DNA of 64,000 nucleotides from Thalassotalea sp. GTDB lineage: Bacteria; Pseudomonadota; Gammaproteobacteria; Enterobacterales; Alteromonadaceae. Location of the stretch: the NCBI GenBank assembly GCA_022448425.1, contig JAKVCY010000031.1, forward strand, positions 1 through 64,000, given 5' to 3'. Under the pieces are notes generated by a model, which was given only the letters and a program-made list of their open reading frames with translations, searched no databases and was not told where the DNA came from. The position numbers and the translations under genes are program-made. Below, in pieces: positions 1 to 7,816 of the stretch (within the stretch, counting starts at the first letter, position 1; every line of letters begins with the position of its first letter).

Positions 1-281
1 ACCTTGGCCTTAACAAAAAGGAAGCAGAAAAACAGAGTTGTGAAATGGTGTTAAGTCCTTTGGCGTGGAAGTTATTATGGACAAAGCGAGAAAAGTCAAA
101 ACCACCAAAACAAGTACCAAGCCTTTACTGGGCTTACATTAGCCTTGGTAAATTAGCTGGCTGGCATGATTCAAAACGTAATGGTCGCGTTGGGTGGGAG
201 CGGTTATGGGAAGGATGGTTTACACTGCAAACCATCCTTGAAGGTTATGAGCTAGCCAAGTCTCTTGATCTAGAAATGTGA
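1..281 (+). CDS. IS4-family transposase, C-terminal fragment (5' end outside window)
   Basis: The frame is open from base 3 to a TGA at 279-281, about 92 residues. The end of the protein reads like the C-terminal dimerisation region of Tn5-type transposases: a KLAGWHDSKRNGRVGW segment, then an LWEGWFTLQTILEGYELAK helix, comparable to Tn5 Tnp's LGGFxDSKRTG...LWEGW...L. The DDE catalytic residues must lie upstream of the window. The stop codon falls inside the terminal inverted repeat, so the gene runs into the element's own end. Whether the full transposase is intact cannot be seen. Confidence 0.8.
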   Translation, partial: LGLNKKEAEKQSCEMVLSPLAWKLLWTKREKSKPPKQVPSLYWAYISLGKLAGWHDSKRNGRVGWERLWEGWFTLQTILEGYELAKSLDLEM

Positions 282-292
282 TCAAGAGACAG
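274..292. repeat. Mosaic-end-like terminal inverted repeat of the IS element
   Basis: The reverse complement of 274-292 is CTGTCTCTTGATCACATTT. The first nine bases and the internal CACAT match the Tn5 mosaic end. A second arm at 260-270 (gtctcttgatc) pairs with 280-290 (gatcaagagac), so the transcript can also form an 11-bp hairpin over the transposase stop codon. That hairpin may act as a terminator or shield. Confidence 0.72.
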
Positions 293-339
293 GCGTAAGC
301 GGGCTTTTTCGTTTAGATGATTTGGATGCGAGGGTCATG

Positions 340-1080
340 CTACCCGCAGACTTGGCAATTAGCTTGCCTTTGCAGTCCTATGGTTTGCCAAGTCTGGCTT
401 AACCCATCAAAAAGTTGCAGTTGGCTGTCGTTAACGGGATTACCTGTTAACAGCTTTATCGCCGTTAATGCCTGCATGCCAGCTACGATGGCAAGTATTG
501 GCCCCAATATACCTAAAGTCTGGCAGTTTTCTTCAACTTGCTGATCACTCTCTGGAAACAAACATTGATAACAGGCATGGCCTTCATGCGTTCGAATCAA
601 CATAGTTTGTCCGCTTAAACTTGTTGCTGCACCGATAATCAATGGCACTTGAAATTGATGACAGTAGCGGTTCATCAAATAACGGGTGGCAAGGTTGTCC
701 GTGCAGTCGATCACTAAATCAACTTCAGGTAACAGCTCTTCTGCCAATTCGTCGTTGAACATTTCGTCAATACCTTCAATATCGATGAAGCTATTTTGCT
801 GGCTTAGTTTCTCTTGAGCGACTTCTGCTTTGTTGTTACCTATGTCGTTTTCATTGAATAACACTTGTCGCTGCAAATTTGTGCTTTCAACCACATCACC
901 ATCACAAACAATCAGCTTACCGATACCTGCACTTGCGAGATAGAGACTAACAGGACAGCCAAGCCCGCCCATGCCGACGATAAGTATGCTGGCAGATTGC
1001 AACTTTAATTGGCCGGATTCCCCTATGTCTTTGAGCATAATTTGGCGGCCATATCTCAGCTGTTCTTGTGAGGTAAGCAT
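340..1080 (-). CDS. moeB: Molybdopterin-synthase adenylyltransferase MoeB
   Basis: MoeB adenylates the C-terminal glycine of MoaD so that sulfur can be loaded for molybdopterin synthesis. The protein has the E1-like fold: an RYGRQI start, the nucleotide loop GMGGLG, CDGDVVESTNLQRQ with the conserved Asp and Arg, and a DCTDN motif. Two CxxC pairs near the middle (CYQC) and the extreme C-terminus (CQVCG) would bind zinc. A longer start at 1086 exists, but AAGGA lies 7 bases before the ATG at 1080, so I prefer 246 residues. It is the last gene of the molybdenum operon. ThiF is the closest alternative; context favours MoeB. Confidence 0.88.
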   Translation of the reverse strand: MLTSQEQLRYGRQIMLKDIGESGQLKLQSASILIVGMGGLGCPVSLYLASAGIGKLIVCDGDVVESTNLQRQVLFNENDIGNNKAEVAQEKLSQQNSFIDIEGIDEMFNDELAEELLPEVDLVIDCTDNLATRYLMNRYCHQFQVPLIIGAATSLSGQTMLIRTHEGHACYQCLFPESDQQVEENCQTLGILGPILAIVAGMQALTAIKLLTGNPVNDSQLQLFDGLSQTWQTIGLQRQANCQVCG

Positions 1081-1115
1081 TAACATTTCCTTCTAAATTC
1101 GGGGTGTATAAGTTA

Positions 1116-2402
1116 CTAGCTCAGACGTTTAATCGCACCTGCTTTGAATTGCAGGTAAATGGTTTGTCCAACGCTAATGTCTAATTTATACAATGAAAAC
1201 AAACTAATGGTGGCGAAAAATACTTGCCCTTTCACGTCGCAACTCACCAGCGCATGCTTCTCTTTAGCGTTAATATCGCTAACCTCAGCTTCGATATGGT
1301 TGACGATAGAGCTGTTGTGTTCTGCGTGTGTTGAGAGACTAATATCACTTGCCAAAATAAACGCGCTAATTCTATCGCTGGTCTCTAAATCTTTATCATT
1401 ACGTAGCGGGGACTCTATCTGTTCTTGCATGGCATAAAGTTCCACACCATTTTCTAAAACAATGGTCACTAAGCCCGCGCTTTGAGCCAATTCCGAATGA
1501 GTTTTCCTTGCGATTGTACCTACAATAGCAGTTTGTGGCGCTAGTATATTCTTCCCTGTAGTTCGTGTTGGCCATGCAGTTTGAGATCTTTGAGCAGTTA
1601 GAATACTTTGGGCGTCATCGTTTGAATGACTCTCGGCTGGTAAGCTATGGCTTAAGTCGTTGATAACGTGTTGAGTAGGACCTTTTTTAACGATCTGTCC
1701 TTTGGTAAAAAACCATAAATGATCTGACAGAAAAAGGTGTTCGTCGACGTTGTGACTCACAAAGATAATAGGCGTTAGAGTGTATCGTTGCAGCGTTTTG
1801 ATTAACTTTAAAATCTGCCATTTGCTGTCTCTATCTAGCGCTGTTACCGGTTCATCAAGCAATAATAGTCTTGGCTCTGACAATACTGCTTGGACGATAG
1901 CGACACGTTGCCTTTCTCCACCTGAGAGTGAGCTGATATCACGATTGAGTAGGTGCTCGATACCTGCCTGTTGGACAACATTACCTACATTAAGCGGCTG
2001 TGTATCACTGCTTATTTTTCTACGCTTTTTAACCCGCTTTCTGCCATACAGTAAGTTATCGTAGACACTTAAATGAGGCAGCAGGGTATCGTGTTGGAAA
2101 ACGCCGACTATGTCTCGTCGATGGCTGGCCAAATTGGTATTTTCTTGGCTTGAATAGAGTAATTCATCGTTATACGAAATTTCACCGTCTGTTGGTGTGG
2201 TGATGCCAGCGATGATTTTTAACAGCGTTGATTTACCTGCACCTGAGTGACCGAAAAAGCCCGTGATGCCATTGAGTGCAAGTTGCTCGTCAATAGCTAA
2301 TAAGAATGGGCTTTCTGAACCATTTATTCTATTCTTAATAAGGTGTTGATGCCTTATCGACAAGGACAGTTGTTTTATGACTTCGGTCATTGAGCTATCC
2401 AT
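1116..2402 (-). CDS. modC: Molybdate ABC transporter ATP-binding protein ModC
   Basis: This is the ATPase of the molybdate importer. It shows Walker A GHSGAGKST, the signature LSGGERQR, Walker B LLLLDEP and the switch histidine in FVSHNVDE. The C-terminal part looks like the Mop/TOBE molybdate-sensing region (for example the DVKGQVFFATISLFSL stretch). At 428 residues it is longer than usual ModC (about 350), with a polar linker rich in Ser/Thr/Gln between ATPase and C-terminal domain. The frame extends to 2456, but the ATG at 2402 overlaps the modB stop (ATGGATAG), the normal operon arrangement, so it is the likely start. Confidence 0.9.
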   Translation of the reverse strand: MDSSMTEVIKQLSLSIRHQHLIKNRINGSESPFLLAIDEQLALNGITGFFGHSGAGKSTLLKIIAGITTPTDGEISYNDELLYSSQENTNLASHRRDIVGVFQHDTLLPHLSVYDNLLYGRKRVKKRRKISSDTQPLNVGNVVQQAGIEHLLNRDISSLSGGERQRVAIVQAVLSEPRLLLLDEPVTALDRDSKWQILKLIKTLQRYTLTPIIFVSHNVDEHLFLSDHLWFFTKGQIVKKGPTQHVINDLSHSLPAESHSNDDAQSILTAQRSQTAWPTRTTGKNILAPQTAIVGTIARKTHSELAQSAGLVTIVLENGVELYAMQEQIESPLRNDKDLETSDRISAFILASDISLSTHAEHNSSIVNHIEAEVSDINAKEKHALVSCDVKGQVFFATISLFSLYKLDISVGQTIYLQFKAGAIKRLS

Positions 2403-3120
2403 TGTTCTGGGCATTAGGTACCTTGCTTGCATGCTTGCTACGACTAGCTTGCGCATATTGCTGCTTGTAATTGAGCAAATAAACCACCGATAGCACTATC
2501 ACAGATCCAATTAACAATATTCCTGATAATTGATGTGCGGCTGAATAGTTAAAGGCCTCTACATGATCGAATAAGGCGATAGACAGTACACGTGTTTCAT
2601 CAGGGATATTGCCGCCAATCATTAACACTACCCCAAATTCGCCAACAGTATGTGCAAAACCAAGGGTTGCCGCTGTGATAAAGCTGGTTTTAGTTAAAGG
2701 TAAAACCACGCTGAAAAAGCGATCAAACTTCGAAGCACCTAGCATCGCAGCTTTATCGAGCACGTTCTGATCTATTTGTTCAAAGGCTTTTTGCAAGGGC
2801 TGAACAACGAAGGGTAGTGAATAAAAAAGAGAGCCGATCACAATGGCTGAAAAGCTAAACGCTAGTTGAGTTCCTGTGATGCTTTGCCAAAATTGGCCGG
2901 GCAGGGCATCTGGAGAGAATGCTAGTAAAAGGTAAAAACCAAGTACCGTTGGTGGTAATACTAGTGGCAGTGCGACTAAGGCTTCAATCACCACGCGCCA
3001 CCTAGATTCAAATCGGCTTAACCACCATGCCAGTGGTGTACCTAAGGCAAGTAAAATTATCGTGGTAATGCCTGCGAGTTTTAAGGTTGTGATAGTCGCT
3101 AGCCAGTCGAGTTCAGACAC
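2395..3120 (-). CDS. modB: Molybdate ABC transporter permease ModB
   Basis: ModB is the inner-membrane channel subunit of the molybdate importer. The 241-residue sequence has about five hydrophobic helices (LAGITTIILLALGTPLAWWL, the VALPLVLPPTVLGFYLLLAF region and others). It carries the cytoplasmic loop AAMLGASKFDRFFSVVLPL, the EAA-type coupling motif of binding-protein-dependent permeases. The start is GTG at 3120, sharing one base with the modA stop (TAGTG), so translation is probably coupled. The length is usual for the family. Confidence 0.92.
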   Translation of the reverse strand: MSELDWLATITTLKLAGITTIILLALGTPLAWWLSRFESRWRVVIEALVALPLVLPPTVLGFYLLLAFSPDALPGQFWQSITGTQLAFSFSAIVIGSLFYSLPFVVQPLQKAFEQIDQNVLDKAAMLGASKFDRFFSVVLPLTKTSFITAATLGFAHTVGEFGVVLMIGGNIPDETRVLSIALFDHVEAFNYSAAHQLSGILLIGSVIVLSVVYLLNYKQQYAQASRSKHASKVPNAQNNG

Positions 3121-4001
3121 TATTTTTGCTCCATTGTCAGAAGCTTATTTTCTAGTACTTCATTTTTGGCTAACTGAAACATAGAAAGCGGCAGATAGCC
3201 TAATTCACTTAGCTTTAATTGAACGCTTTCGGTACGAAAATATTCGATTAACAGCTCGGCGGTTTCTGCATTCTTACTGGTTGCTAGAACGCCAGCATAT
3301 TGGAGCAGCTGTTCAGGATTCTTTAGCGGTACAGGGACTGTCACAAGCTGGTGGGCAACCAGTTGACCCGATGATACAAAGCCAGCATCGACAGCCTTAG
3401 TACGCACTTGCTGAAACGTCTGACCTACATTGCTTCCGACAATAAGTGTTTTTTCATAAGCTTCCCAAAGTCCATGTTCACTTAGCCAAACTTTCGCGGC
3501 TAAGCCATAGGGAGCTGTTTCGGGATTTGCTATCGCGACACGTGGAAAACTTCGAGGATGATTCTTGATGTCTGCCAATGTCATATTCGGGTGTTTTGCG
3601 GAAAACAAACTCAGCTGGCCGAGGGTATAGGGCTTAACCGAATTCACCAGTAAATGTTTAGACACTTTGAGCTTTTCAGGGCGAAGCTTGTCTGCAGAGA
3701 AAAATGCGTCGTAGGGCGCGCCGTGCTTAATTTGTTGATAAATGCTCCCTGAGGCACCATTGATCCATTGTACGCTTACCTTGTATTGCTCTTCAAAGGC
3801 TGGGGTTAGCGCTTTGGCTGTCGCGAGGAAATTACTCGCAACCGCAACTTTCAGCGTAACTTTTTCCAGCTTAACTTCTACTTCATTCTCAGGCTTGGTT
3901 TTTTTCTCCATGAGCGTAGCTGCTGCCGAAAAGCTCAGTAAAAAACTAAATGAAACACTACAAATGAGGGCAATTAAAGTGGGAAATGATGTCTTTTTCA
4001 T
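3120..4001 (-). CDS. modA: Molybdate ABC transporter periplasmic binding protein ModA
   Basis: ModA captures molybdate or tungstate in the periplasm and delivers it to ModBC. A signal peptide (MKK then a long hydrophobic stretch ending SFSAAA) is followed by an unusual charged segment rich in Lys/Glu, about 20 residues, before the mature fold starts at LKVAVASNFLATAKAL. NGASGSIYQQIKHGAPYDAFFSAD is the typical oxyanion-binding region. At 293 residues it is a little longer than E. coli ModA because of the charged insert. The modA start is 8 bases past the moaE stop, inside the same transcript. Confidence 0.92.
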   Translation of the reverse strand: MKKTSFPTLIALICSVSFSFLLSFSAAATLMEKKTKPENEVEVKLEKVTLKVAVASNFLATAKALTPAFEEQYKVSVQWINGASGSIYQQIKHGAPYDAFFSADKLRPEKLKVSKHLLVNSVKPYTLGQLSLFSAKHPNMTLADIKNHPRSFPRVAIANPETAPYGLAAKVWLSEHGLWEAYEKTLIVGSNVGQTFQQVRTKAVDAGFVSSGQLVAHQLVTVPVPLKNPEQLLQYAGVLATSKNAETAELLIEYFRTESVQLKLSELGYLPLSMFQLAKNEVLENKLLTMEQK

Positions 4002-4009
4002 ACTGCGCT

Positions 4010-4477
4010 TTAAGACCAGTGACCCGCCTTTTCTTGATCGCTTGCCTTGGCTTCAACCCACTTATCAGTGCTTGAATTGCCATTGACGCGGGTTTCTTTT
4101 TTCCAAAAAGGGGCGCTGACTTTGAGATAGTCCATAATAAATTCTGCAGCTGCAAACGCATCACCACGGTGTTCGCTGGTTACGCCAACAAACACAATAT
4201 TGTCGCCTAGATAAAGTTGGCCGACGCGATGAATGACGACAATTCGGTTTAATTGCCACTTAGCTCTCGCTTGTTGGCAAATATCGGCAAGTAGTTTGTT
4301 GGTCATTGCAGGGTAGTGTTCTAAGAATAACCCTGTGACATCGTGCCCATCATTGCGCTTTCGCACTCTGCCAGTGAAGGTCACCATAGCGCCATCATCG
4401 ACATTCGCGTTAGTTAGTTTGTCAACTTCATCTGCGATCGAAAAGTCTTCAGCGCTGACACGGATAAAAGTATCCAC
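4010..4477 (-). CDS. moaE: Molybdopterin synthase catalytic (large) subunit MoaE
   Basis: MoaE forms the MPT synthase heterotetramer with MoaD and converts cPMP to molybdopterin. The sequence has the family blocks DGAMVTFTGRVR, GLFLEHYPAMT, RIVVIHRVGQLYLGDNIVFVGVTSEHRGDAFAAAEFIMDYLK and APFWKKE (the active-site lysines). The start is GTG at 4477, preceded by GGGAGGA that spans the moaD stop. The length of 155 residues matches E. coli MoaE. Its proximity to moaD (6 bases) fits equal production of the two subunits. Confidence 0.95.
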   Translation of the reverse strand: MDTFIRVSAEDFSIADEVDKLTNANVDDGAMVTFTGRVRKRNDGHDVTGLFLEHYPAMTNKLLADICQQARAKWQLNRIVVIHRVGQLYLGDNIVFVGVTSEHRGDAFAAAEFIMDYLKVSAPFWKKETRVNGNSSTDKWVEAKASDQEKAGHWS

Positions 4478-4483
4478 GGCCAG

Positions 4484-4735
4484 TTATCCTCCCGTCACCG
4501 GCGGAAAGTAAGCAATTTCATCTCCAGATTTTAATGCTTGTGCTTTATCAGCTACTTGTTGATTAACTGCGGTAATGACATTGCTAGCAAGTAACGACTT
4601 TTGCCACTCTGGATATTGGTCTACGAGGTGTTTTGTTAAATCTGCTACTGTCCAACTCTCAGCGGGCGTTTCAATGATAAGCTTATCTGTACCAAGCCTT
4701 TCACGAAGTTGAGCAAAAAATAAAACTGTTAACAT
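4484..4735 (-). CDS. moaD: Molybdopterin synthase sulfur-carrier subunit MoaD
   Basis: MoaD is the ubiquitin-like sulfur carrier. The C-terminal Gly-Gly (PPVTGG) is the site that MoeB adenylates and that is then thiocarboxylated. The frame opens at 4753, but the ATG at 4735 overlaps the moaC stop (ATGTTAA) and gives [15 protein letters not shown], the standard MoaD N-terminus, so I use it (83 residues). Confidence 0.93.
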   Translation of the reverse strand: MLTVLFFAQLRERLGTDKLIIETPAESWTVADLTKHLVDQYPEWQKSLLASNVITAVNQQVADKAQALKSGDEIAYFPPVTGG

Positions 4736-5217
4736 TGTTGCGAGTGCTCCCAATGGCCGGTTTTACCGCCTGATTTTGTCAGCACTTTAATGCCGCTAAT
4801 TTCCATCGCAGGATCTACTGCCTTACACATATCAAATAGGGTTAATAAGGCTACAGATGTTGCGGTTAGTGCTTCCATTTCGACGCCAGTTTGACCGGAA
4901 AGCTTACAAAGAGAAGTTACTTTAACACTATTGGTTTCGGCTGTAGGCGTAAAGTCGACTTGTACCTTAGTGAGCATAAGGGGGTGGCAAAGTGGAATTA
5001 AGTCGCCGCACTTTTTAGCTGCTTGGATACCTGCGATACGCGCAACGGCAAAGACATCACCTTTCTTGTGTTTACCTTCGGTAATCATCTCAAACGTCTC
5101 TGGCGTCATTGAAATGTGACCTTCGGCACTTGCTTGACGTTGCGTGACCGCTTTGTCGGTGACATCCACCATATTCGCTTCGCCTTTGACGTTGAGGTGT
5201 GAAAGAGTAGCGCTCAT
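4729..5217 (-). CDS. moaC: Cyclic pyranopterin monophosphate synthase MoaC
   Basis: MoaC converts the MoaA product 3',8-cH2GTP to cPMP, the second step of Moco synthesis. The sequence follows the family closely: [61 protein letters not shown] and [12 protein letters not shown]-type ending. The length of 162 residues is as in E. coli. The ATG shares one base with the moaB stop (TAATG), showing tight coupling. Confidence 0.96.
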   Translation of the reverse strand: MSATLSHLNVKGEANMVDVTDKAVTQRQASAEGHISMTPETFEMITEGKHKKGDVFAVARIAGIQAAKKCGDLIPLCHPLMLTKVQVDFTPTAETNSVKVTSLCKLSGQTGVEMEALTATSVALLTLFDMCKAVDPAMEISGIKVLTKSGGKTGHWEHSQQC

Positions 5218-5762
5218 TAGTTTCTTGTCTCACAACCGTTCGCGTTAATGCCTTTCAAATGAGGGGCAAAGTTGCATGGTTTATGATTTGAGGTAATTTG
5301 CTCTGAAATTAATTTGTCCCATGCTGTCTTACAGGCATTTGAAGAACCAGGTACACAGAAAATCACTGTTCCATTAGCCATCCCGGCTAGCGCGCGGGAC
5401 TGAATGGTCGAGGTGCCAATTTCTCCTAAAGAGATATGGCGGAAGATTTCGCCAAACCCTTCAATGTTCTTATCGAATAACGGTTGAATCGCTTCGGGTG
5501 TGTTGTCGCGGGCAGTAAAACCTGTACCGCCAGTTGAGATAACGACTTGTACATCCTCACTGGCAATCCACTTCGACATAATGGCGCGAAGTTGATACAC
5601 ATCGTCTTTAACGATAGCTTTCTCTGCTAATTTATGGCCGGCTTCTGTAAGGCGGTCAACTAATACTTTCCCTGAAGTATCAGTGCTTTCATCTCGCGTG
5701 TCAGATACGGTTAATACGGCAATATTTAGTGAAATAAATTCGTCCAATGAAGCTTTCGCCAT
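5217..5762 (-). CDS. moaB: Molybdopterin biosynthesis protein MoaB (MogA/MoaB fold)
   Basis: The MoCF-binding fold is clear: [26 protein letters not shown] at the N-terminus, then [22 protein letters not shown], the molybdopterin-binding GGTG loop with the catalytic Asp. Proteins of this type adenylate molybdopterin (MogA) or have a less defined role (E. coli MoaB). No separate mogA is in the window, so this protein may supply that activity here (inference). The frame opens at 5807, but AGGAG lies 6 bases before the second ATG of the ATGATG pair at 5762, giving 181 residues. The mobA stop overlaps this start. Confidence 0.88.
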   Translation of the reverse strand: MAKASLDEFISLNIAVLTVSDTRDESTDTSGKVLVDRLTEAGHKLAEKAIVKDDVYQLRAIMSKWIASEDVQVVISTGGTGFTARDNTPEAIQPLFDKNIEGFGEIFRHISLGEIGTSTIQSRALAGMANGTVIFCVPGSSNACKTAWDKLISEQITSNHKPCNFAPHLKGINANGCETRN

Positions 5763-6391
5763 CATGCACTCCTGATAAGATTTAGTTGCTGCTGAGCAGC
5801 GCGCCACTGCTCAGGTGTATTAGTGTTTGTTAAGGTCGACGGCGCTTGGCAACGAATCGCTTGATGAGGCATGCTACTTAACATGGCTTTTATCGACGGC
5901 CCATTTTTCTTATTTTTGGTCTGCCCAGAGCGGGGAGGGGTAAACAAACTAGTCAAGGCTTTCTGGCTAAACTGCTGCTTAAAATACATGTCGGTAAAGA
6001 CATTATTGGGCAAATAAAGTGGCAAGGCGTGATCGTGAAAATACGTAGCCTTTTGACTAAGTTCGCCAGCGCGTTTCAAATTTGCTAACACATCAGGTGT
6101 CATCAATGGTAAATCAACAGGAATAATCAACGCAGCTTTACAGGCTAGCGAAGACATCACTGAATAGATGCCACCAACGGGTCCCAAATTCTGTACGGTA
6201 TCAGCAATGCCTTGTTTTGTGCCACTAATAACCACATGGTTGATACCAATGCCTTTAAGTAAAGATTGGCTAAAGTCTAACATGTTTTGATTATTTAGGG
6301 TTTCAAGCTGGCTTTTGTCTTGCCCCATACGAGTAGATTGACCGCCTGCGAGAACAATGCCGATACAGTCTGCTTGTGAACTCAATGACAT
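5762..6391 (-). CDS. mobA: Molybdenum cofactor guanylyltransferase MobA
   Basis: MobA attaches GMP to Moco to make the MGD form used by the DMSO-reductase family. The nucleotidyltransferase signature GIVLAGGQSTRMGQDKSQL is at the N-terminus, and an IPVDLPLMTPDVL segment supplies the metal-binding Asp. The C-terminal half is weakly conserved. GTG at 6394 and ATG at 6391 are adjacent (GTGATG). GGAGG lies 6 bases before the ATG, so 6391 is preferred. The gene overlaps the end of moaA. MobA suggests the cell has MGD enzymes such as nitrate, TMAO or formate enzymes elsewhere. Confidence 0.85.
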   Translation of the reverse strand: MSLSSQADCIGIVLAGGQSTRMGQDKSQLETLNNQNMLDFSQSLLKGIGINHVVISGTKQGIADTVQNLGPVGGIYSVMSSLACKAALIIPVDLPLMTPDVLANLKRAGELSQKATYFHDHALPLYLPNNVFTDMYFKQQFSQKALTSLFTPPRSGQTKNKKNGPSIKAMLSSMPHQAIRCQAPSTLTNTNTPEQWRAAQQQLNLIRSA

Positions 6392-6393
6392 CA

Positions 6394-7365
6394 CTAACCT
6401 CCCAGCATGGCGAGATGTTTGGTGGCACCCGTCAATTTGTCTTGTAAGAAGTGGCTAACTTTTTTATCTGACATTAATGAGGTGATGTGCGCGGCAACCG
6501 TTTCACTATCCGCTTCGGTCAATAACTCGCGTAATTCGTGTCCATGTTCAGCGAATAGACATAAGTGTAACTTGCCTAAGGAACTAACTCTGAGTCTATT
6601 ACATGTAGCACAAAAATCTTTGCTGTAAGGCATGATTAAACCGATGGTGCCTTGGTAGTCAGGGTGATAAAACTCTTGTGCAGGACCTGCTGTTTTTTCG
6701 CGTATTTGCTCACTCCAGCCATTCGCCAACAGATACTGCTTTATCTCTTCACCTTGCACGTGCTGTTCGTCAAAGAAGGTCGTATTATCGCCTGTTTGCA
6801 TAAGCTCGATGAACCGGAGCGAGATTGGCATACCCTTCACCCATGCGAGAAATTGCTCTAGTGATTGGTAGTTAAAGTTACGCATTAGCACCGTATTAAC
6901 TTTCACTTTCAGATTAGGGTGAGCAACCGCTATATCGATACCTTTCAAAATGGTGTCTAACTTGTCGTGACCAGTGATCAGGTTGAATTGCTTAGTATCC
7001 AAACTGTCGATACTCACATTGAGCGTATCGAGGCCAGCATCTATCCATTGTGGCAGCATTTCAGGCAGCTTATAGCCATTGGTAGTGATTGCCACCTGCT
7101 TTATGCCTGGCGTTTGTTTACAGGTTTTTATCACCTCAGGTAAATCTTTACGAAGTGATGGCTCGCCGCCGGTAATTCTAATTTTCTCAGTACCGAGTGA
7201 AGCAAAGGTTTGAGCGACATTACGAATTTCAGGCAAGGTTAAAAACTGCCTGTCGTGATCACATTGATAACCATCAGGCAGACAATATTGACAACGAAAA
7301 TTGCAAACGTCAGTAATAGAGAGCCTCAGGTAATAAAACCTGCGACCAAAAGTATCTGTAAGCAT
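6394..7365 (-). CDS. moaA: GTP 3',8-cyclase MoaA (radical SAM)
   Basis: MoaA opens Moco synthesis by converting GTP to 3',8-cH2GTP. The radical-SAM cluster ligands are C21, C25 and C28 (CNFRCQYC). The second cluster motif FCATCNRLRVSS...LCLF is near residue 260-280. RITGGEPSLR is the SAM-binding GGEP region. The protein ends in Gly-Gly (LAMLGG), the tail needed for catalysis in the family. At 323 residues it has the normal length. It is the first gene of the ten-gene operon. Its ATG sits 4 bases after AAAGG, which lies in the 3' strand of the Moco aptamer, so Moco can control translation directly. Confidence 0.97.
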   Translation of the reverse strand: MLTDTFGRRFYYLRLSITDVCNFRCQYCLPDGYQCDHDRQFLTLPEIRNVAQTFASLGTEKIRITGGEPSLRKDLPEVIKTCKQTPGIKQVAITTNGYKLPEMLPQWIDAGLDTLNVSIDSLDTKQFNLITGHDKLDTILKGIDIAVAHPNLKVKVNTVLMRNFNYQSLEQFLAWVKGMPISLRFIELMQTGDNTTFFDEQHVQGEEIKQYLLANGWSEQIREKTAGPAQEFYHPDYQGTIGLIMPYSKDFCATCNRLRVSSLGKLHLCLFAEHGHELRELLTEADSETVAAHITSLMSDKKVSHFLQDKLTGATKHLAMLGG

Positions 7366-7367
7366 TC

Positions 7368-7462
7368 AACCTTTCCAAGTACGGGAGGCTAACGCGTTTC
7401 CTAGTTAACCCTGGCAACATAAGAGACTAACGCTATTGCATTGGTCGCTTGTCACGGCTTAA
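7368..7462 (-). promoter_or_regulatory. Moco riboswitch in the moaA leader
   Basis: On the minus strand, the 95 bases before moaA reproduce the landmarks of the E. coli moaA Moco aptamer, in order: GCCGTGACA, then TTGCCAGGG, then the arms GGTTAAC and GTTAGCC closing a hairpin, then CCTCCCGTA, then TTGGAAAGGTT just before the ATG. The conserved single-stranded blocks match base for base in several places while the hairpin arms differ but still pair, as expected for a conserved RNA. The 3' strand contains the ribosome-binding purines of moaA, so ligand binding should hide the start site. Identification rests on recall of the E. coli sequence. Confidence 0.88.
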
Positions 7463-7816
7463 ACGGCATATTGTTAAACGTAGCGCGCATAAGCTCGGTG
7501 AATAAATTTGTATGTTTAGCATATGCAACAACAGAAAAAACTACAAGCTTTAGCGGTTGCTTGGGATATAAGGGATTGAATTAGCTTATGCCAATTTAGC
7601 GTTTTGGTTACTGGCTTTAGTTACTGTTTATAGCTTACTAACATTAGCTACCGTCTATAGCTACTGGCCGCTGACTAGTGGCTAATAGTTGTCGCTAGGT
7701 TAGGTGGCAATTACTGAATAGAGTAATGCCAATGCTCAATAATACAATGCAATAACCTTAAAAAAGGTTATATTAATTGGCATTCATCATTAAGACGTAA
7801 ATCATTGGGATATTTC
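7463..7816. other. moaA-moeA divergent intergenic region
   Basis: No gene was seen. The stretch 7607-7690 is a degenerate direct repeat of a TAGCTACTG-like unit (ttactggc, tagttactg, tagcttact, tagctaccg, tagctactg). A perfect hairpin lies at 7752-7771 (ATAACCTT, AAAA loop, AAGGTTAT), about 45 bases before moeA. Both divergent promoters must be here, but no convincing -35/-10 pair or ModE box stood out. Confidence 0.45.

Larger units (their letters stand above)
1..292 (+). mobile_element. Right end of an IS4-family (IS50/Tn5-like) insertion sequence, cut by the window edge
   Basis: The window opens inside a transposase reading frame and a 19-bp terminal repeat closes the element at 292. Read inward from the outside, that repeat is CTGTCTCTTGATCACATTT, which agrees at most positions with the Tn5 mosaic end CTGTCTCTTATACACATCT (established knowledge). 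The left end lies outside the window, so length and completeness are unknown. If the insertion made the usual 9-bp target duplication, the right copy would be 293-301 (gcgtaagcg). The element stops 48 bases past the 3' end of moeB, so it has not cut the molybdenum operon. Confidence 0.75.

Noticed and set aside
317-544. Plus-strand 75-residue frame opposite moeB, and many similar antisense frames across the window
   Set aside because: They lie antisense to clear genes and have no family features or ribosome-binding sites.
7523-7579. 18-codon ORF in the moaA-moeA gap (starts MQQQKK)
   Set aside because: No ribosome-binding site, low-complexity, and no sign of conservation can be judged; likely chance.
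7607-7690. Degenerate TAGCTACTG repeats as a CRISPR or iteron array
   Set aside because: Units vary in length and sequence, without spacers of constant size; no cas or replication genes.
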